Shown in pieces: positions 34,575 through 43,400 of a stretch of DNA of 64,000 bases. The first letter of the stretch is position 1, and each line of letters begins with the position of its first letter. The position numbers and the translations under genes were made by a program. The stretch is from Aquipuribacter hungaricus (GTDB taxonomy: Bacteria; Actinomycetota; Actinomycetes; Actinomycetales; JBBAYJ01). Below the pieces are notes generated by a model. It searched no databases. It saw only the letters and a program-made list of their open reading frames with translations, and was not told where the DNA came from. Location: assembly GCF_042663885.1 (NCBI RefSeq), contig NZ_JBHSXV010000001.1. The stretch is one strand, 5' to 3'.

Positions 34575-35653
34575 GCGAGCACCCCACGGCGGCCCCGCCC
34601 CCGGTCGACAGCGGCACCGCCGCACCGACCGCGGGCAGCGCCCCGCCCCCCGGTCCGGTCCCCGCCGGCAAGCAGCAGCAGGGAGGGCTGGCCCGGATCC
34701 TGTCCCACCCCGCCGGCCGTGACGTCGGCCTGGTCCTGGCGCTGCTGCTGCTCGTGGTCGTCGGCCTCGTCACCGCCGGAGAGCGCTTCGGCAGCGTCGC
34801 CAACCTGCTCACGATCCTGCGCCTGGCGTCGGTCATCGGCGTGGTCGCCATCGGCATGACGTTCGTCATCACCGGCGGCGGCATCGACCTGTCGGTCGGC
34901 GCGATCGTCGCCCTGTCGTCGGTGTGGTCGACCACGGTCGCCACCCAGCTCATGGCCGAGGACACCCACTGGACCCTCATCGTGGTGTCGGCGCTCGCCG
35001 TGGGCGCCGGGTGCGGGCTGGTCAACGGGGCGCTGATCGCCTACGGGAGGCTGGCACCGTTCATCGCCACCCTGGCGATGTTCGCCGCGGCCCGCGGCCT
35101 GGCCGAGATCATCGCCCAGCGCCGGACCCAGATCGTCACCGTCGACCCGTTCCTCGACTTCTTCGGTGCCAGCGTCCTGGGGATCCCCGTCCTCATCGTC
35201 GTCTGGGTCCTGGTGTGCGTGCTGGGCTGGGTGCTGCTCAACCGCACGGTGTTCGGCCGTCGCACCCTGGCCGTCGGCGGCAACGCCGAGGCCGCGCGCC
35301 TGGCGGGCATCGACGTCCGGCGCCACACGACGCTGCTGTACGTGTTCCTGGGGGTCCTCTGCGGGCTCGCGGCCATCCTGCTGACGGTGCGCACCACGAC
35401 CGGCAGCTCCACCCACGGCCAGCTCTACGAGCTGGACGCCATCGCCGCCGTGGTCATCGGCGGGACGCTGCTGTCCGGCGGCCGCGGCACCATCGTCGGC
35501 ACGGTCTTCGGCGTCCTCATCTTCACGACGCTCACCAACGTCTTCACCCTCAACAACCTCGACATCTCGACCCAGGCCGTGGCCAAGGGCGCGATCATCG
35601 TCGCCGCCGTCCTGCTGCAGCAGCGGGTCGCCCGTCGAGGCGGCGGCGGATAG
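34571..35653 (+). CDS. Ribose-type sugar ABC transporter permease
   Basis: The 360-residue membrane protein of the RbsC family has about nine or ten helices. A GMTFVITGGGIDLSVGAIVAL segment and a later VIGGTLLSGGRGTIVGTV loop are typical signatures. A Pro/Ala-rich cytoplasmic N-terminus of about 50 residues precedes the first helix. It starts at GTG 34571, overlapping the ATPase stop (GTGA). It forms the membrane channel of the sugar importer. Confidence 0.92.
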   Translation: MSEHPTAAPPPVDSGTAAPTAGSAPPPGPVPAGKQQQGGLARILSHPAGRDVGLVLALLLLVVVGLVTAGERFGSVANLLTILRLASVIGVVAIGMTFVITGGGIDLSVGAIVALSSVWSTTVATQLMAEDTHWTLIVVSALAVGAGCGLVNGALIAYGRLAPFIATLAMFAAARGLAEIIAQRRTQIVTVDPFLDFFGASVLGIPVLIVVWVLVCVLGWVLLNRTVFGRRTLAVGGNAEAARLAGIDVRRHTTLLYVFLGVLCGLAAILLTVRTTTGSSTHGQLYELDAIAAVVIGGTLLSGGRGTIVGTVFGVLIFTTLTNVFTLNNLDISTQAVAKGAIIVAAVLLQQRVARRGGGG

Positions 35654-35677
35654 CCCGCCTGCCACCCGCACACCACC

Positions 35678-35705
35678 GGCCGACGGGCACAGATGCCCGC
35701 CGGCC
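35678..35705 (+). other. Intercistronic hairpin between permease and binding-protein genes
   Basis: GGCCGACGGGCA pairs with TGCCCGCCGGCC (11 of 12 positions) around a 4-nt loop. Such hairpins often adjust the relative amount of binding-protein mRNA; partial termination is also possible. Confidence 0.45.
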
Positions 35706-35753
35706 GTCCCCGCAGCACCTACCCCGCACCACCTCACCAAGGAGAACTGCGAC

Positions 35754-36839
35754 ATGACCGCACTGCCCACCCGCACCCGCAGCGGCCTGCTCACCACGGG
35801 CGCCCTGCTCGCCGCCACGAGCCTGTTCCTCGCCGGCTGCACGAGCAACGAGGCCCCCGCGGCCGAGGAGGAGGCGGCGCCCGCGGACAACGCCTCGGGT
35901 GCTCCCGCCGCCGGTGGCGGCAACGCCAACGACGAGACCGGCGACACGGTGACGATCGGCTTCTCCGGTCCCGCCGCCGACCACGGCTGGCTCGCGGCCA
36001 TCAACTCGGCCGCACTGGCCGAGGCCGAGAAGTACGACGACGTCGAGCTCCTGGCCGCCGAGGGGACCAACGACCCCAGCCTGCAGATCAGCCAGATCGA
36101 GACCTTCATCAACGACGGCGTCGACGCCATCGTCCTGCTGCCGACCGACGGCGCCGCCCTCACCGACATCGCCATCCAGGCGATGGAGGCCGGCATCCCC
36201 GTCATCAACGTGGACCGCGAGTTCTCCGACCCGGCCGCCGCCCGCACCACCATCCTGGGCGACAACTACGGCATGGGCTTCTCGGCCGGCACCTACGCCT
36301 GCCAGCTCGTCGAGGAGGACGGCCTCGGGGCCGAGGCGGTCATCGCCGAGATCCCCGGCATCGACTCCCTGCCCCTGACCCAGGACCGCTCGCAGGGCTT
36401 CGCCGACGCACTCGAGACCTGCGACCAGGAGGTCGACAACCGCGTCCCGGCCGAGTTCACCGTCGAGTCCGGCGAGGCCGCGGCCTCCCAGCTCGCGCAG
36501 GCCGCGCCCCAGATCGACATCCTCTGGAACCACGACGACGACCAGGGCATCGGCGTCCTCGCGGGCTTCGACAACGCGGGCCGCGACGAGTTCAAGTACA
36601 TCGGCGGCGCGGGCTCTGCCAACGCCATGCGCTCCATCCAGGCCGGCGACATCGAGGCGACCGTCCTGTACCCGCCGACCCAGGCCGCCGACGGCATCCG
36701 CCTGGCCCGCCTGATCGCCCAGGCCAAGGGCATGGGCGACCTGGTCCAGCCCGAGGTCCCCAAGCGCATCGTCCTCAACGCGCCCGTCGTCACCGCCGAG
36801 AACGTCGAGCAGTACCTGCCCCTCGGCTTCGAGTCCTGA
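35754..36839 (+). CDS. Sugar ABC transporter substrate-binding lipoprotein
   Basis: The 361-residue protein has a signal peptide ending in the lipobox LFLAGC. An acidic Ala-rich linker leads to a periplasmic-binding-protein type I fold (VTIGFSGPAADHGWLAAI; DAIVLLPTDGAAL; GIPVINVDREF). This is the sugar-binding family that pairs with RbsA/RbsC transporters. A GGAGAAC ribosome binding site precedes the ATG. It captures the sugar outside the membrane. The DGAALTD and NHDDDQG segments are family features; the exact sugar (monosaccharide, inositol or keto sugar) cannot be read from sequence. Confidence 0.92.
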   Translation: MTALPTRTRSGLLTTGALLAATSLFLAGCTSNEAPAAEEEAAPADNASGAPAAGGGNANDETGDTVTIGFSGPAADHGWLAAINSAALAEAEKYDDVELLAAEGTNDPSLQISQIETFINDGVDAIVLLPTDGAALTDIAIQAMEAGIPVINVDREFSDPAAARTTILGDNYGMGFSAGTYACQLVEEDGLGAEAVIAEIPGIDSLPLTQDRSQGFADALETCDQEVDNRVPAEFTVESGEAAASQLAQAAPQIDILWNHDDDQGIGVLAGFDNAGRDEFKYIGGAGSANAMRSIQAGDIEATVLYPPTQAADGIRLARLIAQAKGMGDLVQPEVPKRIVLNAPVVTAENVEQYLPLGFES

Positions 36840-36873
36840 TCCTGCTCCCCACGCAGCACGGAAGGGGTCAGAG

Positions 36874-38082
36874 ATGACCGCACGCACGGCAGCGCCGGTC
36901 CCGACCCTCGGGGTCGGGATGGTGGGCTACTCGTTCATGGGGGCGGTCCACTCCCAGGCCTGGCGCACCGCGGGCAGGTTCTTCGACCTGCCCATGGCAC
37001 CGGAGATGGTCGCCCTGTGCGGCCGGGACGCCACCGCGGTCGCCGCGGCGGCGTCCCGGTTCGGCTGGGCCGGTCACGAGACCGACTGGAAGGCCCTCCT
37101 CACCCGGGACGACATCCACCTCGTGGACGTCTGCACGCCCGGTGACACGCACGCCGAGATCGCCATCGCGGCGCTCGAGGCGGGCAAGCACGTCATGTGC
37201 GAGAAGCCGCTGGCCAACTCCGTCGCCGAGGCGGTGGAGATGGTCCAGGCCGCCGAGGCGGCCCAGGCCCGGGGCGTCCGCTCCATGGTGGCGTTCAACT
37301 ACCGCCGCATCCCGGCGGTGGCGCTGGCCCGCAAGCTCGTCGTGGAAGGCCGGATCGGCACCGTCCGCCACGTCCGGGCGCAGTACCTGCAGGACTGGAT
37401 CGTCGACCCGGAGTTCCCGCTGGTGTGGCGGCTGCAGAAGGACAAGGCGGGCTCCGGCGCGCTGGGCGACGTCGGGGCGCACGTCATCGACCTGGCCCAG
37501 CACGTCACGGGCCTGTCGATCTCCTCGGTGAGCGGTCTGACGACCACGTTCATCACCGAGCGGCCGCTCCCGGCCCAGGGCCCCACCACGGGGCTCACGG
37601 CCAGCGCGGCCGAGGGCGCACCGACGACCGGGACCGTCACGGTCGACGACGCGGCCCTGTTCATCACGAGGTTCGAGGGCGGGGCGGTGGGGTCCTTCGA
37701 GGCCACCCGCTTCGCCACCGGCCGCAAGAACACCATCCGGCTGGAGGTCAACGGCTCCGAGGGGAGCCTGGTCTTCGACTTCGAGTTCATGAACGAGCTG
37801 CAGTTCCACGACCGCAACGAGGACCCGGACACCGCCGGGTTCCGCCGCATCATCGTCACCGAGCCGTCGCACCCGTACGTGGGTGCGTGGTGGCCTCCCG
37901 GCCACGGGCTCGGGTACGAGCACACGTTCACCCACGAGGTCGTCGACCTCGTGACGGCGATCGGCCGGGGCCAGGACCCGACCCCGTCCTTCGCCGACGG
38001 GCTGCAGGTGCAGACCGTGCTCGCGGCGGTGGAGCGGTCCGCCGCCGAGGGCACCTGGCAGGACGTCGTCGTCCCGTCCTGA
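36874..38082 (+). CDS. Gfo/Idh/MocA-family sugar oxidoreductase
   Basis: The 402-residue protein has an N-terminal NAD(P)-binding fold (GVGMVGYSFMGAVHSQAW) and the family active-site motif CEKPLAN. The C-terminal alpha/beta domain carries GDVGAHVIDLAQHVTG, with the D-x3-H pair expected for catalysis. An AAEGAPTTGTVTVDD insertion lies in the C-terminal domain. Members oxidise or reduce sugars at C1, C2 or C3 with NAD(P). Next to an isomerase/epimerase-family enzyme and a ThuA-domain protein, a 3-keto-glycoside role like that of ThuB is attractive but inferred. The start follows a GGAAGGGG ribosome binding site. Confidence 0.9.
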   Translation: MTARTAAPVPTLGVGMVGYSFMGAVHSQAWRTAGRFFDLPMAPEMVALCGRDATAVAAAASRFGWAGHETDWKALLTRDDIHLVDVCTPGDTHAEIAIAALEAGKHVMCEKPLANSVAEAVEMVQAAEAAQARGVRSMVAFNYRRIPAVALARKLVVEGRIGTVRHVRAQYLQDWIVDPEFPLVWRLQKDKAGSGALGDVGAHVIDLAQHVTGLSISSVSGLTTTFITERPLPAQGPTTGLTASAAEGAPTTGTVTVDDAALFITRFEGGAVGSFEATRFATGRKNTIRLEVNGSEGSLVFDFEFMNELQFHDRNEDPDTAGFRRIIVTEPSHPYVGAWWPPGHGLGYEHTFTHEVVDLVTAIGRGQDPTPSFADGLQVQTVLAAVERSAAEGTWQDVVVPS

Positions 38083-38089
38083 GCACCGC

Positions 38090-38123
38090 TGTGGGGGGCG
38101 TCCTGCCGAGGACGCCCCCCACA
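38090..38123 (+). terminator. Strong hairpin inside the sugar operon
   Basis: TGTGGGGGGCGTCCT and AGGACGCCCCCCACA are perfect 15-bp arms around GCCG. It lies between the oxidoreductase and the isomerase/epimerase gene, so it may end part of the transcripts or stabilise the upstream mRNA. Confidence 0.7.
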
Positions 38124-38168
38124 CCTGTCCCACCCGCCCGACAGACCAGACCTACCGAGGAGCTACCC

Positions 38169-39170
38169 GTGAGCCGTCCCGTCACCCTGTTCACCGGCCA
38201 GTGGGCCGACCTGCCGTTCGAGGAGGTGTGCACGCTCGCCGCGGGCTGGGGCTACGACGGCCTCGAGGTCGCCTGCTGGGGCGACCACCTCGACGTGGTC
38301 CGCGCCGCCGAGGACCCGTCCTACGCGCAGGGCAAGCTCGACCAGCTGGAGCGCCACGGCCTGCAGCTGTTCGCGATCTCCAACCACCTCAACGGCCAGG
38401 CCGTCTGCGACGACCCGATCGACGAGCGCCACCAGGGCATCGTCAACCCCCGCGTGTGGGGCGACGGCGACCCCGAGGGCGTCCGGCAGCGCGCCGCGGA
38501 GGAGATGAAGGCCACCGCCCGCGCCGCCCGCGCGCTCGGCGTCGACGTCGTCGTCGGCTTCACCGGCAGCTCGATCTGGAAGACCGTGGCCATGTTCCCG
38601 CCGGTCCCGCCGTCGATGGTCGACGCGGGCTACCAGGACTTCGCCGACCGCTGGAACCCCATCCTCGACGTCTTCGACGAGGTGGGCGTGAAGTTCGCGC
38701 ACGAGGTCCACCCGAGCGAGATCGCCTACGACTACTGGACCACGCAGCGGGCCCTGGAGGCCGTCGGCCACCGCGAGGCGTTCGGCCTCAACTGGGACCC
38801 CAGCCACTTCGTCTGGCAGGACCTGGACCCGGTCGGGTTCATCTGGGACTTCAAGGACCGGATCTACCACGTGGACTGCAAGGACGCGAAGCGCCAGGTC
38901 GGCAACGGCCGCAACGGCCGGATGGGCTCGCACCTGCCCTGGGCCGACCCGCGACGCGGCTGGGACTTCGTGTCCACCGGCCACGGCGACGTGCCGTGGG
39001 AGGCGTGCTTCCGCATGCTCAACACCATCGGCTACGACGGCCCCATCTCCGTGGAGTGGGAGGACGCCGGCATGGACCGTCTCGTGGGGGCGCCCGAGGC
39101 GCTGGAGTTCGTCCGCCGGCTCGCCTTCGACCCGCCGTCGGCCTCGTTCGACGCGGCCTTCTCCAGCTGA
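38169..39170 (+). CDS. Cytoplasmic sugar phosphate isomerase/epimerase-family enzyme
   Basis: The GTG at 38169 with a GAGGAG ribosome binding site gives 333 residues with no signal peptide. The fold is a xylose-isomerase-like TIM barrel. Metal-binding segments are FAHEVHPSEIAYD, LNWDPSHFVWQ, IYHVDCKDAK and PISVEWEDAG. It is distant from the secreted barrel proteins at 27310 and 39268. Enzymes of this family isomerise, epimerise or cleave sugars and keto sugars. With the preceding Gfo/Idh/MocA oxidoreductase it probably works on the imported sugar. Confidence 0.88.
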   Translation: MSRPVTLFTGQWADLPFEEVCTLAAGWGYDGLEVACWGDHLDVVRAAEDPSYAQGKLDQLERHGLQLFAISNHLNGQAVCDDPIDERHQGIVNPRVWGDGDPEGVRQRAAEEMKATARAARALGVDVVVGFTGSSIWKTVAMFPPVPPSMVDAGYQDFADRWNPILDVFDEVGVKFAHEVHPSEIAYDYWTTQRALEAVGHREAFGLNWDPSHFVWQDLDPVGFIWDFKDRIYHVDCKDAKRQVGNGRNGRMGSHLPWADPRRGWDFVSTGHGDVPWEACFRMLNTIGYDGPISVEWEDAGMDRLVGAPEALEFVRRLAFDPPSASFDAAFSS

Positions 39171-39202
39171 GACGACCGCTCCCCCGGCCCCGCGCCGGTC
39201 GT

Positions 39203-39241
39203 GACGGAGCCCCCGGTGCCTGAGGCACCGGGGGCTCCGTC
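39203..39241. terminator. Perfect 18-bp bidirectional terminator hairpin
   Basis: GACGGAGCCCCCGGTGCC and GGCACCGGGGGCTCCGTC are exact complements around a TGA loop. It lies between the convergent isomerase (plus) and secreted isomerase (minus) genes. Confidence 0.85.
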
Positions 39242-39267
39242 GCGCTGCGGGTGCTGCTGTCAGGTGC

Positions 39268-40203
39268 TCAGAACGAGGTGCAGGTGAGGAACTCGAAGCT
39301 GTCGCGGGCGAACTCGGCGTCGGCCGGGGCCCCGTCGCGCTCGACGACGTAGTACTTCACGTGGCCCTGCGCCGCCCCCAGGATGGCGTCCCAGTCCAGC
39401 TCGCCCTCGCCGACGTCGCTGGGGATGCCGCGGGCGTCGCCGGCGAGGTCGCCGTCCTTGATGTGCAGCAGCTCGATCCGCCCCCCGTACTCCTCCAGCA
39501 GCGCCACGACGTCGGCACCGGCGTCGGCGGCCCAGAACACGTCGAGCTGGAAGGTCACCCAGCGCGGGTCGGTGTTCTGCACGAGGACCTCCCACGCGGT
39601 GGTGGTCTCCCCCGTCTCGGGGTTGGTGACGAGCGTCGTGAACTCCCACTGGTGGTTGTGGCCGAACAGCTTGCCGGTCCCGTTCTTCACCGACTGCTCG
39701 CCGAGGGCGTCCATGGCCTCGGCCGTGGCGATGACGTCGGCGTAGCTGCTGCTGCCGTCGCGGGCGATGCTGGGGGCGGGGAAGCCGCCGGAGCCGACGT
39801 ACTTCTGGCCGACCGTCTTGGCGAAGTCCAGCGTGGTGCCGAACGTGGCCGTGGCGACGCTGCCGTGGGAGCTGGGCTGCTTGAGGCCGTACTCCTTGAG
39901 CAGGGCGCGCCAGGTCTCGGCGTCGCGGCCCTCGTAGGAGCCGCCGAACGGCTCGACGTTGCGGTAGCCGATCTCCTCGAGCTCGGCGAGCACCTGCTCG
40001 GTGCCGACCGCGCGGGACCAGCTGGCGTAGCTGAAGAGCTGGATGGAGATCTTGCTGGCGGGGATGCTCCGGCCGGCGCAGTCGGCCGCGCCGGGGCCGC
40101 GCGGTGCGGCCGAGGCGCCGCTGACGGACGCCAGGACGCCGGTGGCGGCGAGGGTCAGGGCGGCGAGCCCGGCCAGGGCGCGGCGGGGGGCGGTGGGGTG
40201 CAT
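39268..40203 (-). CDS. Secreted sugar isomerase/epimerase-family protein
   Basis: The ATG at 40203 has an excellent AGGAGG ribosome binding site and gives 311 residues. A signal peptide of about 32 residues ends ASVSGASAAP. The mature part is one TIM barrel (ISIQLFSYASW; VEPFGGSY; SHGSVA; FGHNHQWEF; FQLDVFWAADAG; LLHIKDG; YYVVERDGAP). By eye it shares about 70% or more of its residues with the C-terminal domain of the large fusion at 27310. Secretion of an isomerase/epimerase-type enzyme argues against a sugar-phosphate substrate; a lyase or hydrolase acting on an oxidised (keto) sugar outside the cell is more likely, and is inferred. Confidence 0.88.
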   Translation of the reverse strand: MHPTAPRRALAGLAALTLAATGVLASVSGASAAPRGPGAADCAGRSIPASKISIQLFSYASWSRAVGTEQVLAELEEIGYRNVEPFGGSYEGRDAETWRALLKEYGLKQPSSHGSVATATFGTTLDFAKTVGQKYVGSGGFPAPSIARDGSSSYADVIATAEAMDALGEQSVKNGTGKLFGHNHQWEFTTLVTNPETGETTTAWEVLVQNTDPRWVTFQLDVFWAADAGADVVALLEEYGGRIELLHIKDGDLAGDARGIPSDVGEGELDWDAILGAAQGHVKYYVVERDGAPADAEFARDSFEFLTCTSF

Positions 40204-40299
40204 GAGGGGGTCCTCCTGTGTCGAGGGGTCGACGTCGACCCGGGGACGACCGTAGGGAGACATATCGCAGCCGTCAAGCAAAAGATGCCCGCCGAACGG

Positions 40300-40313
40300 C
40301 GAAAGCGCTCCCA
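40300..40313 (-). promoter_or_regulatory. Partial LacI-type operator upstream of the secreted isomerase
   Basis: On the minus strand the sequence TGGGAGCGCTTTCG matches the left ten bases of the actinobacterial CebR/LacI operator TGGGAGCGCTCCCA, with a degraded right half. It lies about 100 bp upstream of the start at 40203. Confidence 0.35.
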
Positions 40314-40349
40314 CGGGCGGGAGCGCCACCGGCACCACCGACGGGCAGC

Positions 40350-40388
40350 ACGACGCCCCGGGGACCTGGTCGGTCCCCGGGGCGTCGT
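40350..40388 (-). terminator. Strong hairpin after the ThuA-dehydrogenase gene
   Basis: ACGACGCCCCGGGGACC and GGTCCCCGGGGCGTCGT are perfect 17-bp arms around TGGTC. It lies 36 bp downstream of the stop of the 1861-residue protein and isolates the secreted isomerase promoter. Confidence 0.82.
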
Positions 40389-40423
40389 CACCGTGCGGGC
40401 GTGGGGTCAGCCGCGCCGGGAGG

Positions 40424-43400
40424 TCACCCGCCGAGGTCCTGGCGTACGGCGCCGCTGTCGCGCAGCAGCACCGCCCGGACCTCCGGGTCGGTGACCTGGC
40501 GGTTCACCAGGACGTCGAACCGGAACAGGGCCACGGCCGTGCGGAGCTCCGCGGCGCGCCCCCTGTCGACGAAGGACTGCGCCTGCTCGACCCGGTCGCC
40601 GAGCTTGCCGGCGAGCGTCGCGTCCAGCCGCCCGTCCTCGACGAAGGCGTCGAGGAGCGCGGCCATGTCGGCCAGCGACGTGGTGGTCGTGAACCCGACC
40701 GTCGTGGTGGTGGTGTTGCCCGCCACGTCGACCGCCGTGACCACGAGCTCGTGCGCCCCGAGGTCGAGGGCCCACAGCTCGAGCGTGCCGGCCTGGACCG
40801 GCTCGCCGTCGACCGTGAGGGTCAACGAGGCGACCCCGGAACCCGCGTCCTCGGCAGCCGAGGACAGGTCGATGGACTGCGAGTCGCCGAGCGTGGCGCC
40901 GTCCGTCACGCCCGTCAGGACCACCGTGGGCCCTGCCGTGTCGAAGCGGACGGTGACGCTGCCCACCTCGGACACGTTGCCGGAGGCGTCGGTCGCCCGG
41001 TAGGAGAGCACGTGCTCGCCGTCACCGAGCAGCGCCGGGTCCAGGGTGACCGGGGCGGTGTACTCCAGCCAGTCCCCGTCGCCGGTGCGGTACTCCGTGT
41101 AGACGACGCCGCCGCCTGCCTGCGAGTCGTCGGTGGCCGCGAGGGTCACCGTCGCCGGGGCGGTCCACCAGCCGGAGGCGGGGGCCTCCGGTGCGAGCGT
41201 GGCGGTGACCACGGGCGCGGTGGTGTCGGGGTCGGGCTCGTCGCCGCCGAGCACCCGGAACCAGTCGAACGACACGGGGACCCGTGCGGCCTGGCTGGTG
41301 CCGATGGTGAACACGCCGACCTTGAGGTCGTCGGAGCCGCCGATCGCGGCGTTGCCGACCCCGGTGGTGCCGCCGACCGCGACCCAGGTGGTCCCGTCGA
41401 GCGAGTACTCACCGGTGAAGGTGTCGCCCGCCTTGGACAGCCGCAGCCACACGTCGCCGCGGGCGACCTGCTCGCTGCTGGGCTGCGGGTTCTGGATGAC
41501 GCTGCCCAGCTCCGAGCGGAGCTCGAGGCTGGAGGCGACGGAGGCCGCGCCCAGGGCGGAGGTGACGACGTGGTCGAACTTGACGTAGTTGTCGTCGTCG
41601 ACCCAGGCGATGAGACCGCCCTGCTGGTACTGCTGGACCAGGGCGCTGGTGTCGAGCTTGGTCTCCACCGTCCAGTCACCCTCGGGGGCGTCCTGGAGGA
41701 CGAGGTTCGTCACGCTCGCCGAGTTCGGGGTCGTGTAGATGTCCCCGTTCGGCGTGAGCAGCGTGAGCTCGCCACCGGCCAGCGTGAGCGCGGACGGCTC
41801 CTCCCGGACGACCTGCCAGCGGCAGGTGTCCAGCGCGGTGCCGTCGAACTCGTCGGACGGGGTGACCGCCTCGGCCGTCTCGTCCGGCGTGATGGTGAAG
41901 GAGTCGAACTCCGCGTCGAGGACCGGCTCGTTGCCGCTGCCCGTGAGGGACAGCAGGCCGATCCGCGCGTTCGTGATGCCGGCCGTCGTGACGGTCTGCC
42001 CCATGTCGGTGAAGGTCACGCCGTCGGCGGAGTACTGCCCCGTGACGTCGGTCCCGTTCGTGGACGTGAGCCGCACCCAGAAGGTGTCGGGGAAGGCGGC
42101 GCCGATCCCCGGCGTGTTGAACTCCGTGGCGACGGCGCCGGTCTCCTTGAGGAACTGGAAGACCCGGCCGGCCGCGTCGGACGTCGCCGTCCGGCCCTGG
42201 ACGACCATCTTGATGTAGTTGTCGTCGTCGCCGTAGAGGACCAGACCGGCCTGCTGGTACTGCTCACGAGCGGCCAGGGTCACCTTGGTGGTGGCCTGGA
42301 ACGCCCCGGGCTGCAGGTCCTGCACGACGATGTTCGTCGTCGTGTTGGGGGTCTGGTAGATGTCCGTCGCCGTGGTCGGGAGCACGAGCGCCCCGTCCTC
42401 GACCCGGAGGGTGCCGTCCGGCCGGACGACGTCCCAGCGGGCGTCGTCGAGCGAGGTGCCGTCGAACTGGTCGGACCTCGCACCGAAGCACGGCTGCAGC
42501 GGGACCGCGTCGACCTCGATCTCGACCGTGGCCACCCGGAAGGCGCCGCGCTCGTCGGTCGCACGGAAGGTCGCCGTGTACGTGCCGGGCTCGGTGTAGA
42601 CGACGTCGGTCGTCAGCCCCTCGCGCGGCTCGTCGCCGGCGATGCCGGTGGTCCACACCCCGGTGAAGGAGTCGCCGTCGATGTCGGAGACAGCGGCGGT
42701 GAGCGTCACGGGCAGCGGCGCCTCGCCCTCGTCGGGGGTGGCGGTGACGGAGTCCAGCGTCGGGGCGCTGTTGGCGCTGACGCCGGTCCCGATGAACTGG
42801 AACCAGTTGACGTTCATCAGGCTGCCGGCCTCGCCGGTGCGGGACTGGAAGACCACGAACAGGGTCCCGGACTCGGTGGGCAGGTCGTCCACGAGGTCGA
42901 CCCGGAAGTCCCGGTAGCTCTGCCAGCCACCGGTGTTCGTCACGTCGACCGTCCCCAGGACGGGGCCGTCCGCCGCGTCCCAGCGGAGCTCGACGAGCCC
43001 GCCGGCCGTGTCGCTGGCCGCCCGGACCGAGACCGCGTCGATGCCCGCGAGGTTGACGGGCTCGTAGGTGACGTAGTCGCCGTCCTCGGTGAACCCGATG
43101 TTCTGGAACCCGCCGGCGGTGTCGGTGGTGGTCTCGGCCACGACCCCGGCGTCGCCGCCGGCAGCCGAGCCCGGGGCACGACCGGTGCTGGTGAAGTACT
43201 CGGCCTGCTTGCGCTTGGGCTGCAGGGTGAGGATGTCGGTCCCGGTCAGCACCGGGGCGCCGCCCGCCCCGCCCTTGTCGGTGTAGTCGGCCTCGACGAT
43301 GACGAAGATGTCCGCCTCGGGACCGTGGCTGTCGTCGATGGTGGCGACGAACTCGCCCTCGCAGCCGACCGACTGCTCGCCCGGGTGCCCGTGGTCGTTG

